NCBI RefSeq assembly: GCF_031456545.1 | Contig: NZ_JAVDUV010000001.1 | Span: 558,001 to 622,000, forward strand | Length of the DNA stretch: 64,000 nt | Direction of reading: 5' to 3' | Source: Agromyces sp. 3263 | GTDB lineage: Bacteria > Actinomycetota > Actinomycetes > Actinomycetales > Microbacteriaceae | Shown here: positions 35,732 to 45,188 of the stretch, in pieces | Numbering within the stretch: the stretch's first letter is position 1 | How the letters are laid out: each line of letters opens with the position of its first letter | The notes under the pieces: generated by a model | Databases searched by the model: none | What the model was told of the DNA's origin: nothing | Seen by the model: only the letters and a program-made list of their open reading frames with translations | Translations under genes and position numbers: made by a program

Positions 35732-38221
35732 CTACCCCCGTTCCCCGAAGCCGGGGCGCGCGGGCGCCTCGACCTCCTCGAGGAACGTCGCTCCGAGGAC
35801 CTCGCGCACCACGGCCTCGCCGTAGCGCTGGATTCCGTCGCTCGGCGGGGGTGCCGAAGCCCCGCGCGCCGCGTTGCTCCGGGGGGCACGCCGCGCGGGG
35901 GCGGCGTCGGGCACCGCGGGCACCACGGGCTCGAGGTCGATCTCGGGCGGCGGCCCGGGATCGAACGGCGGCTCCTCGTCTTCGGGCGGCGCGTCGGCAT
36001 CGTCGGGGATGTCGGCGAACGAGTCGGGGGCGGAGCCGGGTCGTTCGGCCACGGCGACGGCGACCGGGGCTACGACGGGCGCCGCGGAGGCGGAGTCCTG
36101 GGCCCGCGTCGCTGCGGAGGTGGACGAGGCACCTGCAGCAGCGTTCGTGGCGCCGGCGGGCCGGGGCGCCTCGACCGGGTCGTCGGCCGGGATGGCGACG
36201 GTGGCCCACGAGTCGACGGGGCCGTTCGGCGCGGCAGGGGCCGCCGTTACGGCGCTCTGGCGAGCAGCGCTGGCGCGCGAGGCGGGAGCGCCCGACGAGG
36301 AGGGAGCGCCGCCCGACGCGGCGGCGGGACCGGCCACGGGCGCCTGGGACCGGCCCTCGGGTGCGGACGATGGAGCAGGGGCGGACGGTGCCGGTGCGGG
36401 TGCGGGTGCCGACGGTTCCGGAGCCGACGACGACACGTCGACCGGCGCGTCGCCGCGCGTAGCGCCCTCGACCTTGGCAATGAATTTCACCGTGACGCCC
36501 AGCACCTCGTTGATGGCGCTGCGAAGCAGTTCGCTCACGCTCTGGCCCGGCGCCCCGCCGCGGAACCCGGCGACATCCTGCTCGCTCGGGAAGGCGAGCA
36601 CGAGCACCTCGCCGTCGCGGAACTCGCGCACCTGGGCGGTGAACGCCACCATCCACGCGCTGCGCTTCGTGCGCTGGAGGGACGCGAGCACCTCGGGCCA
36701 CGCGTCGCGCATCTGCTGCAGCGTGACCGGACCGACGGGTCTCGGGGCGGGGGCGGGCACAGCGGATGCCGCTGCGGCGGGTGCGCCGGAGCCGGCAGGT
36801 GCCGCCACCGGCGCGTCGAACGCTGGTGCCGCGGATGCGTCGGTGGCAGGACCCGAGGCCGGCGCTTCCGCCGCCGGACCCCGAGCTGCCGCCTCGTCGC
36901 GGTCCGACGACGCAGCCGCCGCCGAAGCCGGCTCGACCCTGGACGTGGGCGGGAACGGCGGAACGCGTGCGGGCGCCGAGGAGACGGCGGGCGGGCGGGC
37001 GGGCTCAGCCACGGCGACCGGCGCATCGACCGCAGAGCGGTCGCCCGCAGCATCCGTCACCCCGATGCGACGCTCGAGGCGCTCGACCCGCGCCAGTGCC
37101 CCGCGCTCGGAGTCGTCGCTCGACGGCACGAGCACCCGCGCGAGCATCAACTCGAGGTGGAGGCGCGGCGAGGTGGCGCCGGTCATCTCGGTGAGGGTCT
37201 GGTTGACCAGGTCGGCGACCCGCGAGAGCTCGGCCGAGCCGAATGCGGCCGCCTGCGCTGCCATGCGCGCGAGCTCGTCGGCCGGGACGCCGCGCAGCAC
37301 GGCAGCCGCCGTCTCGGGTGACGATGCGGCGACCACGATGAGGTCGCGGAGCCGCTCGAGCAGGTCTTCGACGAACCGCCGCGGGTCCTGGCCGGTCTGC
37401 ACCACCCGGTCGGCTGCGGCGAAGGCACCCGCCGCATCCTTCGCGCCGATCGCGTCGACGACCTCATCGAGGAGGGCGCCGTGCGTGTAGCCGAGCAGCG
37501 CCACCGCGCGCTCGTAGTCGATGGTGGTGCCCTCTGAGCCGGCGATGAGCTGGTCGAGCAGCGACAGCGTGTCTCGCGGCGATCCGCCGCCCGCGCGCAC
37601 CACGAGGGGCAGGACGCCGGGGGCGACTTCGATGCCCTCCTCGGTGCAGAGCTGCTGCACGTACTCGAGCATCGGCCCGGGCGGCACGAGCCGGAACGGG
37701 TAGTGGTGCGTGCGCGAGCGGATGGTGCCGAGCACCTTGTCGGGCTCGGTGGTGGCGAAGATGAACTTCACGTGCTCGGGCGGCTCTTCGACGAGCTTGA
37801 GCAGCGCGTTGAAGCCCTGCGGCGTGACCATGTGGGCCTCGTCGAGGATGAAGATCTTGTAGCGGTCGCGGGCCGGCGCGAACACGGCGCGCTCGCGCAG
37901 GTCGCGGGCGTCGTCGACGCCGTTGTGGCTGGCCGCATCGATCTCGACGACGTCGAGCGATCCGCTGCCGCCCCGCGCCAGCTCGACACAGCTCGGGCAC
38001 ACGCCGCAGGGCACGTCGGTCGGCCCCTCGGCGCAGTTGAGGCAGCGGGCGAGGATGCGCGCCGAGGTCGTCTTGCCGCAGCCGCGCGGGCCGCTGAAGA
38101 GGTAGGCATGATTCACGCGATCGGTGCGGAGCGCGGTCATGAGGGGCTCGGTCACCTGCGACTGGCCGATCATCTCGGCGAACGTCTCAGGCCGGTAGCG
38201 GCGATACAGGGCGGTGACCAC
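35732..38221 (-). CDS. dnaX: DNA polymerase III subunit gamma/tau
   Basis: 829-residue clamp-loader ATPase. Walker A GPRGCGKTT (44-52), a zinc module (C63, C72, C75, C78), Walker B ILDEAHMV and the SRC-type sensor region are present, followed by domain III and a long Ala/Pro-rich tau-type tail (about 375-810) with a conserved island (VTLQQMRDAWPEVLASL). No slippery A-rich frameshift site was seen in this GC-rich gene. The tail has strongly biased composition, producing long stop-free antisense frames. Confidence 0.96.
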   Translation of the reverse strand: MVTALYRRYRPETFAEMIGQSQVTEPLMTALRTDRVNHAYLFSGPRGCGKTTSARILARCLNCAEGPTDVPCGVCPSCVELARGGSGSLDVVEIDAASHNGVDDARDLRERAVFAPARDRYKIFILDEAHMVTPQGFNALLKLVEEPPEHVKFIFATTEPDKVLGTIRSRTHHYPFRLVPPGPMLEYVQQLCTEEGIEVAPGVLPLVVRAGGGSPRDTLSLLDQLIAGSEGTTIDYERAVALLGYTHGALLDEVVDAIGAKDAAGAFAAADRVVQTGQDPRRFVEDLLERLRDLIVVAASSPETAAAVLRGVPADELARMAAQAAAFGSAELSRVADLVNQTLTEMTGATSPRLHLELMLARVLVPSSDDSERGALARVERLERRIGVTDAAGDRSAVDAPVAVAEPARPPAVSSAPARVPPFPPTSRVEPASAAAASSDRDEAAARGPAAEAPASGPATDASAAPAFDAPVAAPAGSGAPAAAASAVPAPAPRPVGPVTLQQMRDAWPEVLASLQRTKRSAWMVAFTAQVREFRDGEVLVLAFPSEQDVAGFRGGAPGQSVSELLRSAINEVLGVTVKFIAKVEGATRGDAPVDVSSSAPEPSAPAPAPAPSAPAPSSAPEGRSQAPVAGPAAASGGAPSSSGAPASRASAARQSAVTAAPAAPNGPVDSWATVAIPADDPVEAPRPAGATNAAAGASSTSAATRAQDSASAAPVVAPVAVAVAERPGSAPDSFADIPDDADAPPEDEEPPFDPGPPPEIDLEPVVPAVPDAAPARRAPRSNAARGASAPPPSDGIQRYGEAVVREVLGATFLEEVEAPARPGFGERG

Positions 38222-38300
38222 GCCTCAATCGTAGTTGCCGCGTCTGACACGGCGTCCGGATGCCGCAGGCGTAGCATTCGGGGATCGGAAAGGGGGCGAG

Positions 38301-38675
38301 ATGACGGCGACGACGATGACCCCGGCACAGCTCGCACGGTTCGAAGGCAGGCTGCGCGCCGAACGCGCCGACGCCGAGGAGCGCCTCGCGGAGTTCGACG
38401 GCGTCATGAGCGAGGTGCGCACCGCGAGGTCGGATGCCTCGGCCGACGACGAGCACGACCCCGAAGGCCCGACGATGACGCAGGAGTGGTCGCAGCGCAC
38501 GGCCGTGCTGGCCGACGTGCGTGCCGAGCTCGCCGACGTCGAGCGCGCCCTCGCCCGCATCGCCGACGGCAGCTACGGCGTCTGCGCGAACTGCGGCAAG
38601 CGGATCACCGTGGCACGTCTCGACGCACGCCCGACCGCGACGCTCTGCATCGACTGCGCTCGCCGCCACGGCTGA
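38301..38675 (+). CDS. TraR/DksA-type zinc-finger protein
   Basis: 124 residues with an N-terminal coiled coil (8-90, rich in Ala, Glu and Arg) and a C-terminal C4 zinc finger (C95, C98, C116, C119). This is the layout of DksA-like proteins that enter the RNA polymerase secondary channel, though the acidic coil tip of true DksA is not obvious. I chose the ATG at 38301 because AAGGGGG lies just before it. Divergent from dnaX; followed by a strong hairpin shared with the convergent surface-protein gene. Confidence 0.85.
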   Translation: MTATTMTPAQLARFEGRLRAERADAEERLAEFDGVMSEVRTARSDASADDEHDPEGPTMTQEWSQRTAVLADVRAELADVERALARIADGSYGVCANCGKRITVARLDARPTATLCIDCARRHG

Positions 38676-38734
38676 CCGCTGGCGCCCACCGCGCGGTGCG
38701 CCGGGCGGCGGCCCGTTCTGCCGTCGCGCGGGTG

Positions 38735-38784
38735 GGCGGCTCCCGCCCGCCGGCGTCCCCTGCCGGACGCGGGCGGGAGCCGCC
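38735..38784. terminator. Bidirectional terminator hairpin
   Basis: GGCGGCTCCCGCCCG (38735-38749) and CGGGCGGGAGCCGCC (38770-38784) form a perfect 15-bp stem; the 20-nt loop itself contains a CCGGC/GCCGG stem. It lies between the convergent TraR/DksA-like and surface-protein genes. Confidence 0.85.
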
Positions 38785-38788
38785 ATGC

Positions 38789-41700
38789 TCAGCCGCGCGC
38801 CCCCCGACGGCGACTGAGCAGCATGAGCGCCCCGGCGAGGAGCACGACGAGCGCGCCCCCGAGCCACGGGGTCGGGTCGAATCCGGTCGAGGCGATGCCC
38901 GACGTGGTTCCGGACTGGCCGCTGCCCGGGCCGGCAGCGGGCGGTGCGCCGGCGGCCGGCGTGTAGGCGAATCCGCCCTCGGCGGTCGCGTCGCCGCACG
39001 CCTCGGACCCGACGACCGTCACGTCGACCGTCCCGACTCCCGCGGGTGCGACGGCGATGATCGTGGTGTCGTCGACGACCTCGAAGCTCGTCGCGGGCAC
39101 GTCCCCGAACCACACGGCGGTCGCCCCGGCGAAGCAGTGCCCGGTGATGGTCACCTGGGTGCCGCCCGCTTCCGGTCCCGTGCCCGGTGCGATCCCGTCG
39201 ATGGTGGTGACGGGCGTGTACTCGAACTCGAGCGGCGGCGAGGCTCCACCGGGGGTGGTGACGACCACGTCGACCGGGCCGGCGGCGTGCGGGGGCGTCA
39301 CGATCGTGATCGTCGCGTCGTCCACCACGGTGAAGTCCACCTCCTCGCCGTCGACCGTGACGCTGGTCGCGCCGCCGAGATCGGTGCCGGTGATGGTGAC
39401 CTCGGTGCCGCCGGTCTCAGGACCATCGGCCGGCGAGAGCGCCGTGAGCACCGGGGCGGGCACGTAGGTGAACGGCAGCGCGTTGCTGTCCCCGCCGGGC
39501 GTGGTCACCACGACGTCGACCGGACCCGCGGCGTGCGGCGGCGTGGTGAACGTGATCTCGGTGTCGCTCACCTGGGTGAAGGGCACGGATGTCCCATCGA
39601 TGGTCACCTCGGTCGCACCGGCCAGATCCGTGCCGGTGATCGTCACGGGCGTGCCTCCGGCGACCGGACCCTCATCGGGAGTGAGCGCCGTCAGCACCGG
39701 AGCGGGCACGTACGTGAACGGCAGCGCGTTGCTCGGCCCGCCGGGCGTCTCCACGATCACGTCGACCGGACCGGCCGCGTGCGGCGGCGTCACGAACGTG
39801 ATCTCGGTGTCGCTCACCTGCGTGAACGGCACGGATGCCCCGTCGATCGTCACCTCGGTCGCACCGGCCAGGTCCGTGCCGGTGATCGTCACCGGCGTGC
39901 CTCCGGCGACCGGCCCCTCATCAGGCGTCAGCACCGTCAGCACCGGAGCCGGCACGTAGGTGAACGGCAGCGGGTTGCTCGTGCCACCGGGCGTGATGAC
40001 CACCACGTCCACCGGACCCGCGGCGTGCGGCGGCGTCACGAACGCGATCTCCGTGTCGCTCACCTGCGTGAACGGCACCGAGACGCCGTCGATCGTCACC
40101 TCCGTCGCCTCGGCGAGCGCGGTGCCCGTGATCGTCACGATGGTGCCACCGATCGTCGGACCCTCGTCGGGCGTCAGCGCGGTGAGCGCCGGCACATCGA
40201 GGTAGGTGAACGGAAGCGGGTTGGTGTCACCTCCGGGCGTGGACACGACCACGTCGACCGGCCCCGCGGCGTGCGGCGGCGTGACGAACGTGACCTCCGT
40301 GTCGCTGACCGGGGTGAAGGCGACCGGGACGCCGTCGATCGTCACGTCGGTCGCGCCGGTGAGCCCGCTGCCCGTGATGGTGACGAGCGTGCCGCCCGCC
40401 ACTGGGCCGACCTCAGGCGTGAGCGAGAGGATGACCGGTCCGGGCAGGTAGGTGAACGCGAGCGGGCCGCTGACACCACCCGGCGTCGTGACGGTCACGT
40501 CGACCGGCCCGGGCAGGTGCGGCGGCGTCACGAAGGTGACCTCGGTGGCGCTCACCTGGGTGAACGGAACGGATGCCCCGTCGATCGTCACGGCGGTCGC
40601 ACCGCCGAGGTTCGTACCCGTGATCGACACGAGCGTGCCACCGGCGGCCGGGCCCTCATCGGGCGTCAGGGCGATCAGGCTGGGCGCCGGCACGTAGGTG
40701 AACGGCAGCGCGTTGCTGTCCCCGCCGGGCGTGGTCACCACGACGTCGACCGGACCCGCGGCGTGCGGCGGCGTCGTGAACGTGATCTCGGTGTCGCTCA
40801 CCTGCGTGAACGGCACGGATGCCCCATCGATCGTCACCTCGGTCGCACCGGCCAGATCCGTGCCCGTGATCGTCACCGGCGTGCCTCCGGCGACCGGACC
40901 CTCATCGGGAGTGAGCGCCGTCAGCACCGGAGCCGGCACGAACGTGAACGGCAGCGCGTTGCTCGGCCCGCCGGGCGTCTCCACGATCACGTCGACCGGA
41001 CCGGCCGCGTGCGGCGGCGTCACCAACGTGATCTCGGTGTCGCTCACCTGCGTGAACGGCACGGATGCCCCGTCGATCGTCACCTCGGTCGCACCGGCCA
41101 GGTCCGTGCCCGTGATCGTCACCGGCGTGCCTCCGGCGACCGGCCCCTCATCAGGCGTCAGCACCGTCAGCACCGGAGCCGGCACGAACGTGAACGGCAG
41201 TGGCGCCGAGACGCCGGCCGCGGTGGTCACCGTCACGTCGACTGGCCCGGCTGCGTGCGGCGGCGTGGTGAAGGACACCTGGGTGTCGCTCACCTGGGTG
41301 AAGGGCACGGAGACGCCGTCGATCGTCACCGCGGTCGGGCCGGCGAGCGCGGTGCCGTCGATGGTGACGAGCGTGCCACCGGCCGTCGGGCCCTCATCGG
41401 GTGTCAGCGTGAGGAGGACGGGGGCCACGAGGTTCGGACCCACGAGGGCTCGGGCGAGGTTCAGCTCGAGCAGCCCGGGCACGATGGCCGTCGGCAGGAC
41501 GCTGAGTCGCAGAGCGGTCTCCTGGAAGACGGCGCCGGCAACCGGCGGCTCTGGCTCCTGCACGTTGGCGAGGAGCGAGACGACCGTGTCGAGCAGGAGG
41601 ATGGCGGGGTTCAGCGCGTCGATCACCGGGTTCAGCACGTCGTCGGTGAGGGTCGTGAGGAGCGTGCCGAGTGCCCCCGTGTCGGAGTCAATGACCGCGT

Positions 41701-42952
41701 TGACGATCGGGCCGAGCGCAGCGAGGATCACCGCGTCGGTCAGACCGATGATCGGCACACCCAGTGCGTCGATGGCCACCGCCGCGTTGCCGTCCACGAC
41801 CTCGAGGAGCGTGCCGTCGACGGTCACGGTCACGAGGGGCGTTCCGAGGACGGGTGCGGTGAGCGTTACCTCGACGGCAACGGCGGCGTTCTCGAGGGCG
41901 GTCGTGATCGCCGTGCCGAGGTCGTCGACGAGCCCGTCGATGAGGTCGGCGACCTGGGTGGTCACCTCGGTCAGCACGGCGGCCGAGAGGAGTTCGGTGC
42001 TCGGTGGCACGCTGTTGAGCCCACCGACGAGCTGGTCGAGATCGAGCGTGATGGTGCCCGCGGCGAGATCGATGACCACCCCACCGCCCGAGTCGAGTGG
42101 CGTCGAGAGGATCGGTGCAACTGCGGCGGCGAGGTCGACGTCGACGGTGGCCGTGGCGCTGCCGATGCCCACGCCGAGGAGCAGGTCGTCGACGGCACCG
42201 AGTACCCCGTTGACGAGTGATCCGCCGGGGCCGGCGAGCGCGTCGACGTCGCCTTGAAGCCCGGCGACAGCATCGTTCACCGTCCCCGCGATGCCGGCGA
42301 TCGCCGGACTGTCGACCTGCACGACCGCGGAGGCGATCTCGTAGTCGCCGACGGGCGTGCCACCGGCCGTCACTTCTGCCTGGGCACTGACGGCGCCCAC
42401 CTCGAGGTCGAGGTCGGTGATGGTGCCTGCGAACTCGGCACCCAGCAGGTCGGCGAGGTCGAAGCCCAGCGGACCGGGGGCCAGGCCGGGAGCCGGGGTG
42501 ATGCCGGTGCCGATGGCTCCGGTGTCCGAGATGAGTCCCGAGGCGCCGAGCGACGATCCGTCCGTCTCTGCGTTCGCATACTGGCCGACGACGCCCGCGT
42601 CGACGAAGTCGATCGGCAGCTGGATGCCTCCGCCGACATCGACGTTCACGATCCCGAGCGCCGTGAGGTCGAGGTTCTGCGCGTTCGTCTCGGGGGTGAC
42701 GCCGTCGCTCGTCGCGCTCTCCCCGTCGATGCCGACGACGCCGCTGAGGTCCACGGAGTCGAGCAGCGAGCCCGAGAGGAACTGCCCCTCGGCGTACGAC
42801 GTGTCGCCCGGAGCAGCCGTCGCCGTCAGCGCACCGCCAGCGGCGAGCACCGCGACGACACTGAGGAACGCGGTGGTACGGAACCGCAACCGCCTGCCGC
42901 GGCCCTTGCGATCCCGCTCGATCCGCGCCCAGGCGCGTGTCTGCTGTTCCAT
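38789..42952 (-). CDS. Choice-of-anchor G wall protein with ten IPT/TIG repeats
   Basis: 1387 residues. A signal peptide (basic start, then AFLSVVAVLAAGGALTATAA) leads into a choice-of-anchor G-type region (about 55-500, beginning AEGQFLSGSLLDSVDLSG). Ten consecutive IPT/TIG immunoglobulin-like repeats of about 82 residues follow (pattern LTPDEGP-AGGT-VTI-G). A spacer rich in Gly/Ala, a sortase-like IASTG motif, one helix and SRRRGARG end the protein, so it is exported and attached to the wall or membrane. It is likely an adhesin or cell-surface structural protein. Repeats 2-3 and 7-8 are almost identical. Confidence 0.88.
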   Translation of the reverse strand: MEQQTRAWARIERDRKGRGRRLRFRTTAFLSVVAVLAAGGALTATAAPGDTSYAEGQFLSGSLLDSVDLSGVVGIDGESATSDGVTPETNAQNLDLTALGIVNVDVGGGIQLPIDFVDAGVVGQYANAETDGSSLGASGLISDTGAIGTGITPAPGLAPGPLGFDLADLLGAEFAGTITDLDLEVGAVSAQAEVTAGGTPVGDYEIASAVVQVDSPAIAGIAGTVNDAVAGLQGDVDALAGPGGSLVNGVLGAVDDLLLGVGIGSATATVDVDLAAAVAPILSTPLDSGGGVVIDLAAGTITLDLDQLVGGLNSVPPSTELLSAAVLTEVTTQVADLIDGLVDDLGTAITTALENAAVAVEVTLTAPVLGTPLVTVTVDGTLLEVVDGNAAVAIDALGVPIIGLTDAVILAALGPIVNAVIDSDTGALGTLLTTLTDDVLNPVIDALNPAILLLDTVVSLLANVQEPEPPVAGAVFQETALRLSVLPTAIVPGLLELNLARALVGPNLVAPVLLTLTPDEGPTAGGTLVTIDGTALAGPTAVTIDGVSVPFTQVSDTQVSFTTPPHAAGPVDVTVTTAAGVSAPLPFTFVPAPVLTVLTPDEGPVAGGTPVTITGTDLAGATEVTIDGASVPFTQVSDTEITLVTPPHAAGPVDVIVETPGGPSNALPFTFVPAPVLTALTPDEGPVAGGTPVTITGTDLAGATEVTIDGASVPFTQVSDTEITFTTPPHAAGPVDVVVTTPGGDSNALPFTYVPAPSLIALTPDEGPAAGGTLVSITGTNLGGATAVTIDGASVPFTQVSATEVTFVTPPHLPGPVDVTVTTPGGVSGPLAFTYLPGPVILSLTPEVGPVAGGTLVTITGSGLTGATDVTIDGVPVAFTPVSDTEVTFVTPPHAAGPVDVVVSTPGGDTNPLPFTYLDVPALTALTPDEGPTIGGTIVTITGTALAEATEVTIDGVSVPFTQVSDTEIAFVTPPHAAGPVDVVVITPGGTSNPLPFTYVPAPVLTVLTPDEGPVAGGTPVTITGTDLAGATEVTIDGASVPFTQVSDTEITFVTPPHAAGPVDVIVETPGGPSNALPFTYVPAPVLTALTPDEGPVAGGTPVTITGTDLAGATEVTIDGTSVPFTQVSDTEITFTTPPHAAGPVDVVVTTPGGDSNALPFTYVPAPVLTALSPADGPETGGTEVTITGTDLGGATSVTVDGEEVDFTVVDDATITIVTPPHAAGPVDVVVTTPGGASPPLEFEYTPVTTIDGIAPGTGPEAGGTQVTITGHCFAGATAVWFGDVPATSFEVVDDTTIIAVAPAGVGTVDVTVVGSEACGDATAEGGFAYTPAAGAPPAAGPGSGQSGTTSGIASTGFDPTPWLGGALVVLLAGALMLLSRRRGARG
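39463..39960 (-). repeat. TIG-repeat pair (repeats 7-8), near-identical to 40693-41190
   Basis: Two 246-bp units that match the units 1230 bp (five repeats) upstream in the same gene with only about a dozen differences across 490 bp, while other repeats in the array differ much more. This shows recent segmental duplication or gene conversion inside the surface-protein gene. Confidence 0.85.
40693..41190 (-). repeat. TIG-repeat pair (repeats 2-3), near-identical to 39463-39960
   Basis: Counterpart of the previous entry. The two blocks are direct repeats 1230 bp apart, so unequal recombination would delete or add exactly five in-frame TIG domains. Confidence 0.85.
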
Positions 42953-43073
42953 CGATCAACCCCCATGTCGACGACTGGCGGGCTCCCCCGAGCCCCCGAT
43001 GCCAACCTAGGGGCAAGTCCAGTTGTGGACAAGGGTTTCCTGATGAATGACTGAAGGTTACCTTGATGAAACC

Positions 43074-44411
43074 TCAGGAAGGCCGAGCTCCCGCCGCCGG
43101 GACGCCGGTGGCGACGTCCGAAGTCGCCCCGGTCTCGACCTCCGCCTCGACGTCGGGCGCCCCGTGGCCACGGGCCGCGCTGAGCCCCGCGAATCCGCGG
43201 ATGAACAGCGGACTGCTGCCGAGCACGAGGTAGAGGGCCGCGCACGTCGCCAGCGTCGGCACGAGCCCGACCTGCTCCACCGCGAGCCCGCCGAGCAGCG
43301 CGCCGAGCGGCATGGACGCCGCGACGCCCGCGGTGGTGGCCCCGAACACCCGTGCGCGCATGCCGTCGGGCACCTCGCCGTACATGGCCGTGGCCATCAT
43401 CGGGTTGAGAGCGCCGGCGGCCAGGCCCGAGAGCGCGAGCACCGGCAGGAGCACGGGAAGCGGTGCACCGAGCGCCATCGCCAGGTAGGGCGGCGTGCCG
43501 GCCAGCACGAAGCAGGTCGCGAACATCAGGCGCCCCGAGTACCGGTGGCCGAACACCCCGAACAGGGCGGAGCCGGTGAGCGCGCCGGCCGCGAAGCATC
43601 CGACCATGAAGCCGAGCACCGCCGGGTCGTGCAGCACCTGCGTCGCATACACCGGCTTCAGCACCGTCATGCCGGCGGCATCGATCGCGTTGGTGAGCGT
43701 CACGAGGAGCACGATGGCACGCAGCAGCGGATGCCTCGCGATGAACCGGATGCCCGCGACGAAGCCGCCCTTGGTGGGCTCGTCATCGCCGGCCCCATCG
43801 CCGCCGGCGTCATCCGCGGCGGCCGCAGCGACGGCCCGCGGCACGAAGCAGGCGACGAGCACGGCCGAGACGACGAATCCGCCCGCGTCCACGATGAGCG
43901 CGGGGACCGGGCCGAGGAGCGCCACCATGGCGCCCGCGACACCCGCGCCGACCATGGTCGACGTGCGCTGCACGGCCGATTGCGCTCCCGCGGCGCGGGC
44001 GAGCGGCATCCGTGCCAGCTTCGCGAGATCGGGTACGAGCGCGGTCTTCGCGGTGTCGCCCGGTGGGTCGAGCAGTCCCCCGAGGAAGACCAGCGCGAGG
44101 AGCGCCCCGAACGAGAGGCCTACCGTGGCGCTGAGCAACGGGATGGCGATGATGGCGAGCGCGCTCGCGACATCCGCGGCGATGCTCGAGACGCGATAAC
44201 CGAAGCGGTCGACGAGCACGCCGCCGAACGTGCCGCCGATGATGAGCGGGACCGTGGCGAACACGCCGGCCACGCCCGCGGCGAGGGGCGAGCCGGTCTG
44301 GGTCAGCGCGATGATCGGGATGGCGACGAGCGCGATCGCGTTCCCGCCGAGCGAGAAGAACTGGGCCGTGTACAGCGCGAGCAGCGGAACACGCCGCCGT
44401 GCCCCGGTCAT
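43074..44411 (-). CDS. MFS transporter, probable drug efflux
   Basis: 445 residues with about twelve membrane helices, the motif-A-like GGTFGGVLVDRFGYRV between helices 2 and 3, and a Gly/Ala/Asp-rich central cytoplasmic loop (about 185-205). This is the pattern of the MefA-like/enterobactin-exporter branch of MFS. The ATG at 44411 overlaps the ArsR-type gene by 4 nt; ORF sequence beyond it is that gene in another frame. The ArsR protein probably represses this pump. Substrate unknown. Confidence 0.9.
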   Translation of the reverse strand: MTGARRRVPLLALYTAQFFSLGGNAIALVAIPIIALTQTGSPLAAGVAGVFATVPLIIGGTFGGVLVDRFGYRVSSIAADVASALAIIAIPLLSATVGLSFGALLALVFLGGLLDPPGDTAKTALVPDLAKLARMPLARAAGAQSAVQRTSTMVGAGVAGAMVALLGPVPALIVDAGGFVVSAVLVACFVPRAVAAAAADDAGGDGAGDDEPTKGGFVAGIRFIARHPLLRAIVLLVTLTNAIDAAGMTVLKPVYATQVLHDPAVLGFMVGCFAAGALTGSALFGVFGHRYSGRLMFATCFVLAGTPPYLAMALGAPLPVLLPVLALSGLAAGALNPMMATAMYGEVPDGMRARVFGATTAGVAASMPLGALLGGLAVEQVGLVPTLATCAALYLVLGSSPLFIRGFAGLSAARGHGAPDVEAEVETGATSDVATGVPAAGARPS

Positions 44412-45028
44412 GACAGCGTCCGCGGGAAGGTGTGCGTGATCCACCGCACCGCCCGGGTTCCCTCGCGGGGCTGCCGGCCGCGCGCCCACCACTTGTCGCG
44501 CACCGCCTCGAGGTCGGCGTTGAGCTCGCGGAACTCGTCGAGGGTGAGCTGCGCTCCGCCGTCGCTCGAGTCCGACGCGGCAACCCACTCGGGCTCGAGG
44601 TCGAGTTCGGCGTCGAGCGCCTGCAGGAGTTCGCGGTGATAGAGATCGAGCACGGCCCGCCGCATGGCTTCGTCGGCCTCGCGCCGATCGGGATCGTCGA
44701 GGAATTCCGCCGACTGGGAGGTCGTCATCTCGTGCGCGGCCTTCCACCAGCGCTCGCGGCCGTCCCGTTCGAGCTCGGGTGCGGGCACGACGAACCCGTG
44801 CTTCGCGAGGGTCGCGAGGTGGTAGCTCACCGATCCGGATGCCGCGCCGGTGGCCTGCGCGAGCGCGCCGACCGACTGCGGTCCCTCGACGCGGAGGAGC
44901 CCCAGGATGCGCAGCCGCAGGGGGTGCGCGAGCGCGCGCATCGGGCCCGGATCGTGGACCTGGATGACCCGGTCGCGGTGCTCGCCGCTGGGTGCGGCGG
45001 GGGCCGCTGCGTCGTCGGATTCGTTCAT
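44408..45028 (-). CDS. ArsR-family helix-turn-helix regulator
   Basis: 206 residues with a winged HTH (about 28-95: ALAHPLRLRILGLLRVEGPQ, then GSVSYHLATLAKHGFV) and a C-terminal helical region of unknown function. No metal-binding cysteines, so it is likely a drug or lipid sensor. First gene of a two-gene operon with the MFS pump (ATGA overlap). Confidence 0.9.
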   Translation of the reverse strand: MNESDDAAAPAAPSGEHRDRVIQVHDPGPMRALAHPLRLRILGLLRVEGPQSVGALAQATGAASGSVSYHLATLAKHGFVVPAPELERDGRERWWKAAHEMTTSQSAEFLDDPDRREADEAMRRAVLDLYHRELLQALDAELDLEPEWVAASDSSDGGAQLTLDEFRELNADLEAVRDKWWARGRQPREGTRAVRWITHTFPRTLS

Positions 45029-45045
45029 GCTTCGATGCTAACTCC

Positions 45046-45073
45046 GCAAGAGTCGTTGCACAATACTTCTTGC
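45046..45073. promoter_or_regulatory. Possible ArsR operator
   Basis: GCAAGA (45046-45051) and TCTTGC (45068-45073) form an inverted repeat, and TTGCA occurs twice within it, 18-45 nt upstream of the ArsR-type start. A/T content here is much higher than around it, as expected for a promoter with an autoregulatory site. Confidence 0.45.
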
Positions 45074-45093
45074 ATAACTGCGTGCTCGAGTTC

Positions 45094-45145
45094 GAGGACG
45101 CGATCGGGGCGAACGGAGTCCGTCGAACGCCCCGTTCGCGTCCTC
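45094..45145. terminator. Long hairpin after ackA
   Basis: Two 18-nt arms (45094-45111 and 45128-45145) pair with one mismatch around a 16-nt loop, 44 nt after the ackA stop. It separates the pta-ackA operon from the ArsR-MFS operon on the same strand. Confidence 0.8.
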
Positions 45146-45188
45146 AATCGATGCCGGCACCGGCCGCGGTCGGAGGTGGAGGCGGTGG

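Noticed and set aside
35732..38221. Programmed frameshift in dnaX producing gamma
   Set aside because: No A-rich slippery heptamer or following stop in the alternative frame was seen; the tail is Ala/Pro-rich throughout.
39000..41420. CRISPR or satellite-like array
   Set aside because: The periodic 246-bp repeats are in-frame TIG domains of one gene, without spacers.
37703..42220. 1505-codon open frame on the plus strand across dnaX and the TIG-repeat gene
   Set aside because: Antisense to two clear genes; composition is the complement of their GC-rich third positions. Long stop-free antisense frames are expected at this GC content.
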